From contig NMRB01000174.1 of NCBI GenBank assembly GCA_002633025.1, positions 1 to 64,000 of the forward strand: a stretch of 64,000 nucleotides of DNA, in the 5' to 3' direction. The DNA comes from Notospermus geniculatus (taxonomy: Eukaryota; Nemertea; Pilidiophora; Heteronemertea; Lineidae). This document shows positions 1-10,271 of this stretch, in pieces. Position numbers and translations under genes: made by a program. The notes under the pieces were generated by a model that did not search any database, was not told the DNA's origin, and saw only the letters and a program-made list of their open reading frames with translations. Every line of letters begins with the position of its first letter. The first letter of the stretch is position 1.

Positions 1-324
1 GACCTTGTATTTCACGGCGTACAATCTGAATTGCTGGCGTAAGTTGGCTGCAATCATCGATAATCATCAATTATCATCATCAAAAGGCTTGGGTGTGCCA
101 GAATCTCTGGGCTTCCAAATTCAGAAACGTTCACAATATTGGAATCGAAAATCGCTTCCAAAAAAAGAAACGTTGCCAAAGTCGGACACGTTTCCAATTT
201 TGGAACTTTCCCGACCTGAGGCACAGGCACTACCATACTCTACTAGGCTAGGCCTACTGGTAGCCCGAAAACCTGTCCCCAAACATCAAAGTCATGAATA
301 TCAATAATTTAATCATGAGTGGCC

Positions 325-574
325 TATAGACAAATCCCAAATTGACGTAAACGGGAAAGATCTGCGCACTTCCGCCGAAATAGCAACAAGAACCTCGGTC
401 TGAAACTGAATGACGTGACGCAGAGAACCCCACGACGGTGACTTGGACGACGCTACATCAGAGTTGACCATTGCTGAATCACGGGTTGTGTCACGTCAGC
501 TGGTTTCAGATCGAGGTTCTGGTTGCTATTTCGGCAGAAGTGCGCAGAACTTGGAATTTGGGATTTGTCTATAC
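325..574. mobile_element. Palindromic MITE (family P), copy 1
   Basis: The element folds on itself: left half gatctgcgcacttccgccg, cctcggtctgaaactgaatg; right half tttcagatcgaggttctggt, tttcggcagaagtgcgcag. Ends are diverged (tatagacaaatccc / tttgtctata). Six copies occur in the window. No coding capacity. Confidence 0.85.
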
Positions 575-1910
575 GCTAGCCTATACTAAGGCTATAGCCA
601 CTCTATGTTGGGTATGTACACACACTAGGCCTACACTGTCACTAGGCATACCTAAAATAGTGTACTGTAGTGTCAAGTGTGTGTATGCATTACATGGATA
701 GGCCTACAGGTAACAGCAGCAACAGCAGTAGCCTAAGGCACACAGGTAACAAAGCAGTGTTTCCCCAACTTGGAGCATGCACCTACCTTTATTTTTAGTT
801 CCTACCAAAAGCATTGGTCAGGCTCGGTTAACTTTTATAACTGAACAGAATAGACATGCCAAAGCTGCACTTCACACTCATGAACCATGTTGTGGTCTGT
901 GCACAAAAACTGTTCATGTTTCCTGTAAGTGGTCTGTGATGTCATCAAAGGTAAGCACTTTATAAGATACACCATCTAGGCCTACATCAAACTGTCATAG
1001 AACAATGAGAATGGTGACATCATGAGAATTCTTCTAAGTGGGAAAATTCAAATAGGCCTAGGCCTAGCAGGTTTTATTTTTGCAATTACGCCCCCTGGTG
1101 GACAAATTTGAAGAACTGACCCTGGGAGGTGAAGACAAATTTAAGCTACCGGTACAAATCCTATCAATTTCAGTTTGATTTGCCTCTCGGCTGAGTTATT
1201 GAGGTTTTCTGTTTTACGGAAAATGCCCCCTGGACTGGAGGGCACAATGTGGGTCAAACCGCAAAAATGTTTGGTTCTATTTCGAGCCCTTCCTAGGACC
1301 TACCACTCCACCAAAATTCAAGTTGGGCTTCACGGTTGTGAAACGTGCCAGTTTAGGCCTAACAGATGACACACTTTAGGCTAGTAGGCTACACACAGAC
1401 AGACGCCACTCAGTAGGCCTATTGCTATTCATATGAATAGCTCTGCTGACCTTTGGTCAGCTGAGCTAAAAACAGTGCCACAAGAATCAGTTTCCCAAGA
1501 CATTGGCATTGGATCGGTACCATCTCTACACTAAAAGTAACCCTTGATTACCGGTAGGCCTACTGGTCTTTCTCAATGACAGTTCTGTGTCAGAGATGAC
1601 AACAGGCTTTTCTTACCCTGACAAAGTTGGAATCATTAAACAATAGACTGCCTATTTCAGGGCCATACCTATACACAAGTGGGGGACATGGTGATTGAAT
1701 CAATACCGTACTTGTCAACAAAATGCTGTCTTACGTTACCCCAAAGTCTGAGTTGACAAACCTTCGGTACCATACCATACCAGTACAAGTTTTCGGAAAA
1801 TCTTGGAGGCGGATTGGAAATAATTTGAAGGATCATTGTTCAAGTGGTTGATAGGAACAACATCTCTTCAAATATTTTTCAATCAATACCATACAATGTG
1901 AGAAAATTTA

Positions 1911-1957
1911 TACAGCAGATAACGTCTGCTGGGCTCTGGGGGTAGACGAGTTAACCA
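1911..1957. mobile_element. Terminal fragment of MITE family Q
   Basis: The stretch cagcagataacgtctgctgg followed by gctctgggggtagacgagtt resembles the family Q inverted-repeat end, joined directly to part of itself. Short and diverged. Confidence 0.45.
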
Positions 1958-4142
1958 AGTCACGGTGAATCTATCCTGTTACCTTTGTTGCACTAATCAA
2001 CTAAATCCAGAAAATGTGTGACGGCATGACCCATTCTGTTCGCTACGGAGTGGAAGGGGCCATCTCACCATCAAAATCCAATCTGCATTCTGTACAATAT
2101 TCCAAAATGTGATTTTTTTCACCAATACAGAAACAAAATACAACACTCTTGCCAGCGCTAAATTAGCGTAGTGGTTATCCCTTCGTGGTTACCCCGTGTA
2201 GTGGTTACCCCGTGTAGTGGTTAACCTCTGTTTGTAGCCTTTATATACACTATAATACAAGATAATTGGCTTAACATACATTTGACGCATCATCTGTGGA
2301 GAATATATCCTTATACATACCGGTACCTGACATTGGCATTCTGACTCACGAGCCTTGAGCGAAGGTTACATATTCATCTGTACATATTTTTCTCATAATG
2401 CACAGTGATGTACGCTCAACTTATGGTCCAGAAGACAGAGTCATCATGGCTATGTTATCATCAGTTACTCAGTTTTCTGAGGGTGTAACTTTACGTCTTT
2501 CTTATTTTTGTCGTTTGAAGAAATCCACTATTGCAGTGAAAAAGGTTAGAAAATGTACGAAGAAATGACCTTGGCGTGTCACTTGTACCGGGTAAGAGTT
2601 ACGACAGATCAGATCAGGAACGTCCCTGGTTTTGAGCCGACATATACTGGAGCAAAGATCAGTGAACGATGTTAAAATGACATCATTCTCCTAGTAGATT
2701 TCAGTATGCCTTTGAAAATACAGGCGGTAGTTTTTTGGTAGTTTTTGTCCAAAAAAGACAAAGAATTTGCCACAGGTTCAGTCACTGTCCATCTTTGATT
2801 TACTCGACCGGGTAGGCTGCGATTATAAAACATTTCCAAAACTTGGTTCCTTTTAGGTCGGCATCAAAACATGGGACGTTTCTAACCTGTCTGATATTAG
2901 AGATAAGCCGTTTACACTGATTTATAAGACATAGTCGCTGAAGGCCAACTGCCAACCCGACCTTGACCGATTAGTTAACCTGTGAAGAAACATAAAAATC
3001 TACAAAACAGCCAAACTCCTCACAGCGCCACCTATCTCCATTCTTCCGATATAGTGAAGCCATCATAAAATGCAGAACGGAACTAACGGCGATTGGAACA
3101 AGACTGCAAAACAGCATCTACAAAATATTAACAGCTCAATGTAGTCACCGCAGGGCTGGAACACAATACCGCTACTTATGTCGATATCGTTGGTATAAAA
3201 TATTTTTGACACGGAAAATGAAAATAGGCATACGATAGGATTGGTTTGTTAACGAAGTTGGAAAGATAAATTCCAGTCAGTAAAATAAGTTGCATACATC
3301 TATGTTTTACACAACAAAATGGCCTGCATGACTGTCGAGGTGGAAAAAAAGTTGTGCCGTCATAGTGAGAGCTGATGACAAAGAATAAAACAACAACAAT
3401 CACCGAGAAACGAACCTTGCAAGAATCAAGATGCCACTTTGTACCGTGCCAGCAAAAGATATCTCTCAGATATCAGGAACATTTTGAGCGGTGTAAACAG
3501 AATAGATAAATGTTCAGCACTAAGACACTGTCATGCTCTCATTCAGTAAATAAGTACACGTTTAGATAACTGCCTCAAGTCTATTATATAATCTCTCCAA
3601 GTGAGTTGAATGTCGTCACAATAAAAATCCGATTTCAAAGTAAGTTGCATGCGTCGCAATTGGTGCTTGACAGCAATGAGGAATCAAACTGATGAGAAAT
3701 AGATATGGTGGCTGTAATGTACAATATTAATCGGATTGGAAGCTTAATCTATTGGTTCCTGATTGGCCAAGAACTTTGTTGCATTACTGGGTAAATAATA
3801 ATAACAGGTTTCTAAGGTGAAAGACATAGCTTACTACCAGTACCGGACTCAAACTCCAGCCGATTCCTCTAAATCGACATGGCCTACTGGAGTCTCCAAG
3901 CAAATCTACACCTGACGACGACATGAATAAAGTGATCGCAAAATTTGCATGAATGGCCAAGATGATTTCTTTTACTGATACTAAAGTTTGACAGATGACG
4001 CCTTATGTTTGGACCTCACTTCCTGATGTTTATAGTGCTACATTTGAGGAGGCTTTTATATTGAGGACCAACCATCACTTCGATTTTGGAAGTATATGTC
4101 CATTATTCATACATGTGTTGTTCAATGTCGGAATGCCGTGAA

Positions 4143-4380
4143 TATAGACCATTCTCAAATACGGTATGCAGATCTGCGTACTTCTGCCGAAATCTCAACC
4201 ATAACCTCGATCCGAAACCGGATGACGTGACTCAATCCATGATTCAGCTATGGCCGACTCTGACGCAACGTCTTCGAAGTCACTGTTGTGGGGTTCTCTG
4301 CGTAACATCCTTCAGCTTCAGACTGAGGTTATGGTTGATACTTCGGCAGTCTTTTATGCCAATGTGAGAACGGTCTATTG
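4143..4380. mobile_element. Palindromic MITE (family P), copy 2
   Basis: Ends tagaccattctcaaat and gtgagaacggtcta form inverted repeats. The centre holds the family core (ctcaaccataacctcg, atgacgtgactc, ggttatggttgata). Confidence 0.88.
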
Positions 4381-5056
4381 TTTACTAAAAGTAGGCCGAC
4401 TAATCGATGGTGATTAATAAACAAACTGAACATGACATCCTGCCTCGTTATGAACTGAAGATCACAAAAGACATTTTGACATGTTTATGGCGACGACTTT
4501 GAATCCTTCATTGTTGTTTGTAAAACCTCAAGCTGTGAACCGATGATTCCATATTTTGTTGCTATGATGGAGTGATAAACAGGAAGACTTTTTGTCCAAT
4601 AAGGAACCTGCAAATTACCACCACTAGGAGTCGCTATGAGCAGTTGGACCTTTTTTTCGACACTTCATCCCTGTTGCATCGTATCAAGGTTGTCGTGATG
4701 CGATGATGTGGAATTGTTTGCTCCGTTTTAAACATTTCACAACCACTCGCAGCAGCGCCCTGTCGAGGTAAAAAGTGGTATGGGTTGCTCATTACTGATG
4801 CTGGTCCTACGACACTGGCTTCTTACCGGTACATGTACATTCTAACTGGCACTTTAACAGCATTGTTTGGGATCGCGAGAGTTCAAGATTTTAATGAATA
4901 CCCTGATATGCGGAGAAGAACTTCATTAGCAGCCAAATGTTTGAATCACGTCAAGGTCAAAGCAACGGCAAGAAGAACTAGAATAAGAATTATCTGTATG
5001 AACAACACGTCAAAATAAGCCGATGTTGAAAAGTTGTGTTGACCATTTTTTTTACC

Positions 5057-5211
5057 TTAGGCTTCCTTTACAAAGAAGTATATACGGTATACCGTATGAA
5101 AACGCCGGTTAACAAAGGCTTCAAATGGATTCATGACTGTGAAGCTATTGTTAACTGGCATTTTCGTATACCGTATACCGGTACTTCTATGTAGCGTAAA
5201 GGAAGCCTTAC
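5057..5211. mobile_element. Hairpin element with long terminal inverted repeats
   Basis: Left end taggcttcctttac...aagtatatacggtatacc; right end ggtacttctat...gtaaaggaagcctta. Arms of about 60 bp flank a short loop near ggattcatgact. Non-coding, MITE-like. Confidence 0.75.
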
Positions 5212-5271
5212 ATAGAGACAACTGCACAGATAACGTGAAGTGTTCTGGAACTAAATAATCAGGTCACGAGT

Positions 5272-5343
5272 CACGATGGTGTAGTGGTTCAGGTCTCTGA
5301 CTAGCAGTCAGAGGGTCCCGGGTTTGAATCCCACTGGGCAAGT
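5272..5343 (+). repeat. tRNA-like element (SINE head)
   Basis: A box tggtgtagtgg, a TCTGA/TCAGA anticodon-like stem around ctagcag, and box B gggtttgaatccc at tRNA spacing. The T-stem mispairs and no acceptor stem forms, so it is not a functional tRNA gene. Followed by caagtctctttgcc...ataaataggtacc. Confidence 0.6.
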
Positions 5344-6980
5344 CTCTTTGCCTTATACTGGCTTCTCGTCACCCAGGTGTATAAATAGGTACCGATCGGA
5401 AATGCTCAGATTGTAGCGCTGAATGAGCAGCTCATCGGAGTTCTACCCAAAGGTTTCAGGATAGACAAGGGTTAAAGTGTAAAGTTGGATGACACCTCTA
5501 CCGTTGTTGATATCAGACTATAAACCCAAATTTTAACTTTTTTAAAAAGTAAATATTTAGGTCAGTATATTCATCATGTCTTTATCAACAAGTTAAAGAG
5601 TAAAAGAAAGAAAGACTCTTTGCAGAAATTCTCTTTAAGAGAATATCTGCAAATCGTTGGAGAGGATGCAGACATAATGAGGATGAAAAGTCCTTCCGGT
5701 AAGTATATCCCAAGACCATCTGGTGAAAAATTAGTTAAACACTACAGCAGAAACGATTTTCTGAAACATCCTGTAGATCAAACAAAGTCAAAAGTTTTAA
5801 AGACCCACAAATAATTACTTGATATGCACACGAACAGATGAGAATTACAAGAACAGATTGAAACAAATTATAAAGCAAAACAGAAATTTTCTCAAGTTAT
5901 TTGGTTAAAACCTGCAGATATCTAGTGGAAGATATCATCTGTGTGGCGGTCCAGGAAAACCCGTCAGATGTCGCGTTTGAGGAAAGTGTCAATAGCCTTG
6001 GTGAACCCGCACATTTCAATAGTTGAAATGTACTTCGTAACAGGTAAACAGTAGCAGATCAATGCACAGGCAATCAGACAGCCCTTGTTGATCATTCAGC
6101 GACATCCGACGGATTTTCTTAGACCACCACACATCATATTTAGTGGTTTACATGACATCAGATTTACCGGGAGATTAACAGGATGTCAGATTTAGATTAA
6201 CATGACATCAGATTTATGGCAGGGAAGTAGAAATTACAACCGTGAATCTACAACATTAATATTTGTGCTCCTGATTTCTCATATCTGGCGAAATGAAACT
6301 TCACTTACTTGATGCATATCTACGCATACCAATGTTACCAGTAACTCAAATGCAAGGAAATAGACAGAGATGGACATTCCACGTCGCTAGGGTGCAACGC
6401 TTTCAGCCTCTAAGGTCCAGGGCCCATAGTCATAAAATCTTGCTTGGCTTAGTTACCTGCTAAAGTGCCCAGTTACTTTACTATTATTATTATTATTGTT
6501 GTTATATTACATTTTTAAAGCGCCGTATTCCCAATAGGCTCTTGTGGCGCTGTACAGGTAAAATTACATTTTACTACAGACCAATGTACACAACTAGCAA
6601 CCAACTAAGCAAGCAAGGTTTTATGAATATCGGCAAATAGATGTCACACATTAGCCACGTGGAACGTCATTTAGGAAGAACATCGACATGACAATGTTGG
6701 CGTTTTTTGTCGGTATCATCACGATTCAGGTTTTGTCTTATGCATCTATTACCAGCTCGCACGACGATTAAATTATATGAGGAAATAACATATCAAAGTG
6801 CTTACTTTAAACTGAATGTAAAATCGTGAGGAAAATCTCCACGTAATTACTGCATCTGTAGCAGAACAGAAATGTTTGACAAAGAAATCGCGACAGTTTT
6901 CACCAAGGACATTTCAGCCGTGATGGAATATAATTACACGAAATCCAGACCATATCTTTTGGAATAAGTGCCAGCTCGGC

Positions 6981-7054
6981 CAGTTTTCTCAACTTTCGTT
7001 GCTTGTTCCCTGACAAGTAAACTGGCTAGTTCTGGAACTTGTTCTGAGAGATGA
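6981..7054 (+). repeat. 75-bp direct repeat left of MITE Q copy A
   Basis: Contains ttctcaact, ttccctgacaagta, and gaacttgttctgagag. It is repeated at 7325-7399 with about 80% identity, so the region including the MITE looks like a duplicated segment. Confidence 0.7.
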
Positions 7055-7110
7055 CCCCTGACTTCTGGTCACTGATGTCCCTCTTCACTTCTTGGAATAC
7101 TAAGTACCAG

Positions 7111-7324
7111 CTTAGCTCATCTGTCCCCAGAGTCCAGCAGACGATATCTTCTGTCAAAGTTTTCTCACATCCTGTGGTACTGATTGAAAAATATTTGAAG
7201 AAATGTTGTTCCTCTCAACCATCTGAAGAATGTTTCTTCAATTTTTTTTCCAATCCATCCCCAAGGCTTCTTGAAAACTTCAACAGAAGATACTGTCTGC
7301 TCAAACCTGGAGCAGATGAGTTAA
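7111..7324. mobile_element. Palindromic MITE (family Q), copy A
   Basis: Ends gctcatctgtccccagagtc and cctggagcagatgagtt are inverted; further in, gcagacgatatcttctg mirrors gaagatactgtctgc. It shares the internal gtactgattgaaaaatattt with the copy at 14.86 kb. Open frames across it are fortuitous. Confidence 0.8.
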
Positions 7325-7399
7325 CCAATTTTCTCAACTCCAGTTTCTTGTTTCCTGACAAGTCAAATGGCCACTTCTGGGACTTGTTCTGAGAGGTAA
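7325..7399 (+). repeat. 75-bp direct repeat right of MITE Q copy A
   Basis: Partner of 6981-7054: ttctcaact, tttcctgacaagtc, gggacttgttctgagag. It starts within a few bases of the MITE end. Confidence 0.7.
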
Positions 7400-9851
7400 G
7401 CAACAAAATTACAGTATCCGGTACGAGGAAAAGAAATAAACGTGTGAATGTTGTTGAATTAGAATGCTCCTACCGGTACGTCCGCTGATTAAAACTGCAA
7501 TGTTTTCTGGTTAAAATCACTCAATAAACGAACATTTTGAAAACCCACACTCTAAACTTCTGCCCATAAAAGCATAAAATAGCATTAATAACATTAAAAG
7601 CAGTGATTCGCGTCCCTTGATTCCCAGTTTTTACAACAAGCCAACGCAGTACCGGTAAATGAAATCAAAAGTGACACAACCTCAGCATAGCATAAAACTG
7701 ACACAAGTCAGCCATTTCTTTATGAAACCTTATAAAATGAGTCTAAGGGACTTGGTTCCCTTCTCAGAATCAAATGTTTCCCTATTTCTCCTAACACCCT
7801 GCGGACCAAGCTGCATGCAACATCAATCCTGGATTTATAAGCAAATACTAGAATGACCCTCGCTTTCAGGAAGTACGCCCGTGTAAATTGGTGAATACAC
7901 CAAGAAATCTTGGTAAAGCATCACCTGCTACATTGTTTAGGGATCCTGGCTCTATCTACAGTTAGAAATGTTAAATCATTGAATTGCAACCAGACTGTAC
8001 TATAAGACCAGTGACAGGCAATGGAACGGTAAGTATGACCTACGTTCCAACTCAAGTTGACAGGAATGCATGTACATTTATACAAGGTGAAATATACTTA
8101 GGAATGGCCTTTGTATAATCCAAATAGGATGATTCCTGTGCAAGGGAGACTTCAAATGCTTATTAGGCCTACTTGATAGTCGGGCAACAGTGAGAATAGC
8201 TTTGCATGACCCTGACCTATATGACCCAATGATTCTGAGCAATACAGGCAGGCAACGCAGACTATAAGCCTGCTCTGCACTGATATACAGTCTAACAGTG
8301 CTAATATTGAGGTACTCCAGTCAACTTAAGCTGAAACCAACTACACAGGGGATATTTCACAGTTTTTATTACAAGATGAAGATTTTTCTAAGAATGCATT
8401 CCTTGTTTATTTACACACGGAAAAAGGATGCATTCCTAAAGTGACTTCACATCCACATGGCTGTCGGTTTCATGGGGAACATTCTAGATACATAAATTTA
8501 AGCATCAACCACGCGTCATGTACGTCAAAAAGTCAAATTGCCCGAGTCCCATCATGAAATTTCTATCTTACAAATGTTTAAGACAAAATAGACCAACACG
8601 AACAGACTAAAGCGTGGTCACATGACCATCATGTGATCTAATCACATGACATCTACTTCCAAGACTTCTTACAATAACAACATTGGTCCTCGTGGACTTT
8701 TGAACGAAATCCGTGTTGCGCACACTCACATGGTTCTCTGGCAGAGAAAGCTCTCGATACGCTATGACTAGGTTTCGAAATCTGATATCATCGCAAGTAA
8801 ATAAATAATTAATTCTTTTTTTTATAAAAGGCAATACACAACTGTACAAGATTTGTGCCAATACAACTCCAATATCTCACAGTATGCAATACGGAGCCAT
8901 ATTTCTTACAATCACCGCCAGGGGGCACCACCAGTACACGCACCGGTGCAGTCAATAGCTGGTGCCCTAGAGGTTTATCAATATTTGACATACAAAGTGG
9001 ACAACAAAATCATCAGAACACAAGGGCCTAGCGATTGTTCAGCTACCAGTCAAATACTGAGTCAGCATTACTATAAAATAGGATGAAGACAGCTGAATGA
9101 ACTTTGACCTGACCAGCTCCCTCTATGGCCGAAGAGAAACACTAGATCTGCCAGGCAATGGTTTCATAAGACGATGGATTCACAATATAAAATGTCAGTC
9201 TTAATCAATCACTGCTATCATCTCATACAAAATTTAAGATACACTTTCACGAGTCAAAAGAAGCAAATCCATGATCTGATTCGACTGGGACATCACCAGG
9301 AATCAAGAAATTATGGGGCGATGTGTTTCTGGCACCTCAGATGTCACGAAGTCACAAAGCACACAGAATACTCCACGATATTCGTATCAAAACATCAAAA
9401 ATGCAGCAGGTTAACTCATCTTAGAGCAAAAACCACTTCATTGTACACTTGGGACATGAGCCTTCACTCCATAGCCAGCCCGCCACCGCTTAGCAATGCA
9501 TCTCGCCATAGCAACCACTGCCGTTGACGATCGTAACCATGGTCAGTCAAAACAACACGACGCGAGTTTTTTTGCTCTGGATGCTAGCAACCAATCCGGT
9601 ACTCTCTGTCGCCATGGCAACAGTCCCTAATCATCACCACGGCAACATCTTCCTTCTTCACTGAGATGGCGAATGAGCATTCACAATTTCCTCCAGGAAT
9701 ATTGACATTGATACAGTCGGAACTCGGTCACTATCCATCATGGACGAATCTGTCCTTTATGAACCAAGGTCATTTTTCAAGGTCATTGTTAAAACACCGA
9801 GCTCCACTTTCACAACACGAATTGCAGCCGATTATTTTCCTGCGTGTCAGA

Positions 9852-9916
9852 ACGTTTCCTCCAAACTTGACGCGAGAGAATTTNACGTTTCCTCCAAACT
9901 TGACGCGAGAGAATTT
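9852..9916 (+). repeat. 32-bp exact duplication flanking an n (assembly join)
   Basis: acgtttcctccaaacttgac...gaattt occurs at 9852-9883 and again at 9885-9916, with a single n between. This is best read as contig ends that overlap but were not merged. It lies just beyond the DDR stop codon, in the presumed 3' UTR. Confidence 0.85.
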
Positions 9917-9938
9917 AAAAGTCTAAATTCAACCTTCG

Positions 9939-10271
9939 CTAACAAAGTAGGATTTTCGACTGGTTCATGATTTCATCTTTAGGGTTATAGCCCATATTCT
10001 TCCGCTGCAAGAACATGTGAATCTCGCGGAAGGACGGGCGGCTAGCGTCGTTCTGATTCCAACACTCCCTCATCAAATCATAGATCTCCTTCGGGCAATT
10101 TGACGGGATGGGCGGGTAAATCTCCTGCCCGTCCTGGCGATAGAAATGTCCACAGTTCTCGATCACTTGTTCGTCACTTAAATGCTCGTATGGCTGGATT
10201 TTGGCAAATGTTAAAACTTCCCACAAGGTAACGGCGAATGACCAGACATCACTTTTACTTGTGAATTTGCC
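9939..10271 (-). CDS. DDR: DDR exon k: kinase C-lobe and C-terminus
   Basis: The 333-nt terminal exon (110 codons plus TAG) encodes [60 protein letters not shown], then [20 protein letters not shown] and a short tail [26 protein letters not shown] and RPSF match the DDR C-lobe. Subdomain IX reads DVWSFA, with Ala where nearly all tyrosine kinases have Gly (DVWxFG). The C-terminal tail after MFLQRK is longer than in vertebrate DDRs, which end close to this point. Acceptor is ttttcag. Confidence 0.96.
   Translation of the reverse strand, partial: GKFTSKSDVWSFAVTLWEVLTFAKIQPYEHLSDEQVIENCGHFYRQDGQEIYPPIPSNCPKEIYDLMRECWNQNDASRPSFREIHMFLQRKNMGYNPKDEIMNQSKILLC

Larger units (their letters stand above)
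1..9938. other. Non-coding DNA downstream of the DDR stop codon
   Basis: No frame here shows a recognisable protein or spliced exon. The 3' untranslated region of DDR must begin at 9938 and run leftward, but I could not identify a convincing polyadenylation site. Contents I can support are the repeats listed separately: palindromic MITEs near 0.33 and 4.14 kb, a hairpin at 5.06 kb, a tRNA-like element at 5.27 kb, and a MITE between direct repeats at 7.0-7.4 kb. TAGGCCTA palindromes cluster in the first 1.6 kb. Confidence 0.6.

Noticed and set aside
5272-5343. Functional tRNA gene (anticodon AGC)
   Set aside because: The anticodon stem fits, but the T-stem mispairs and there is no acceptor stem.
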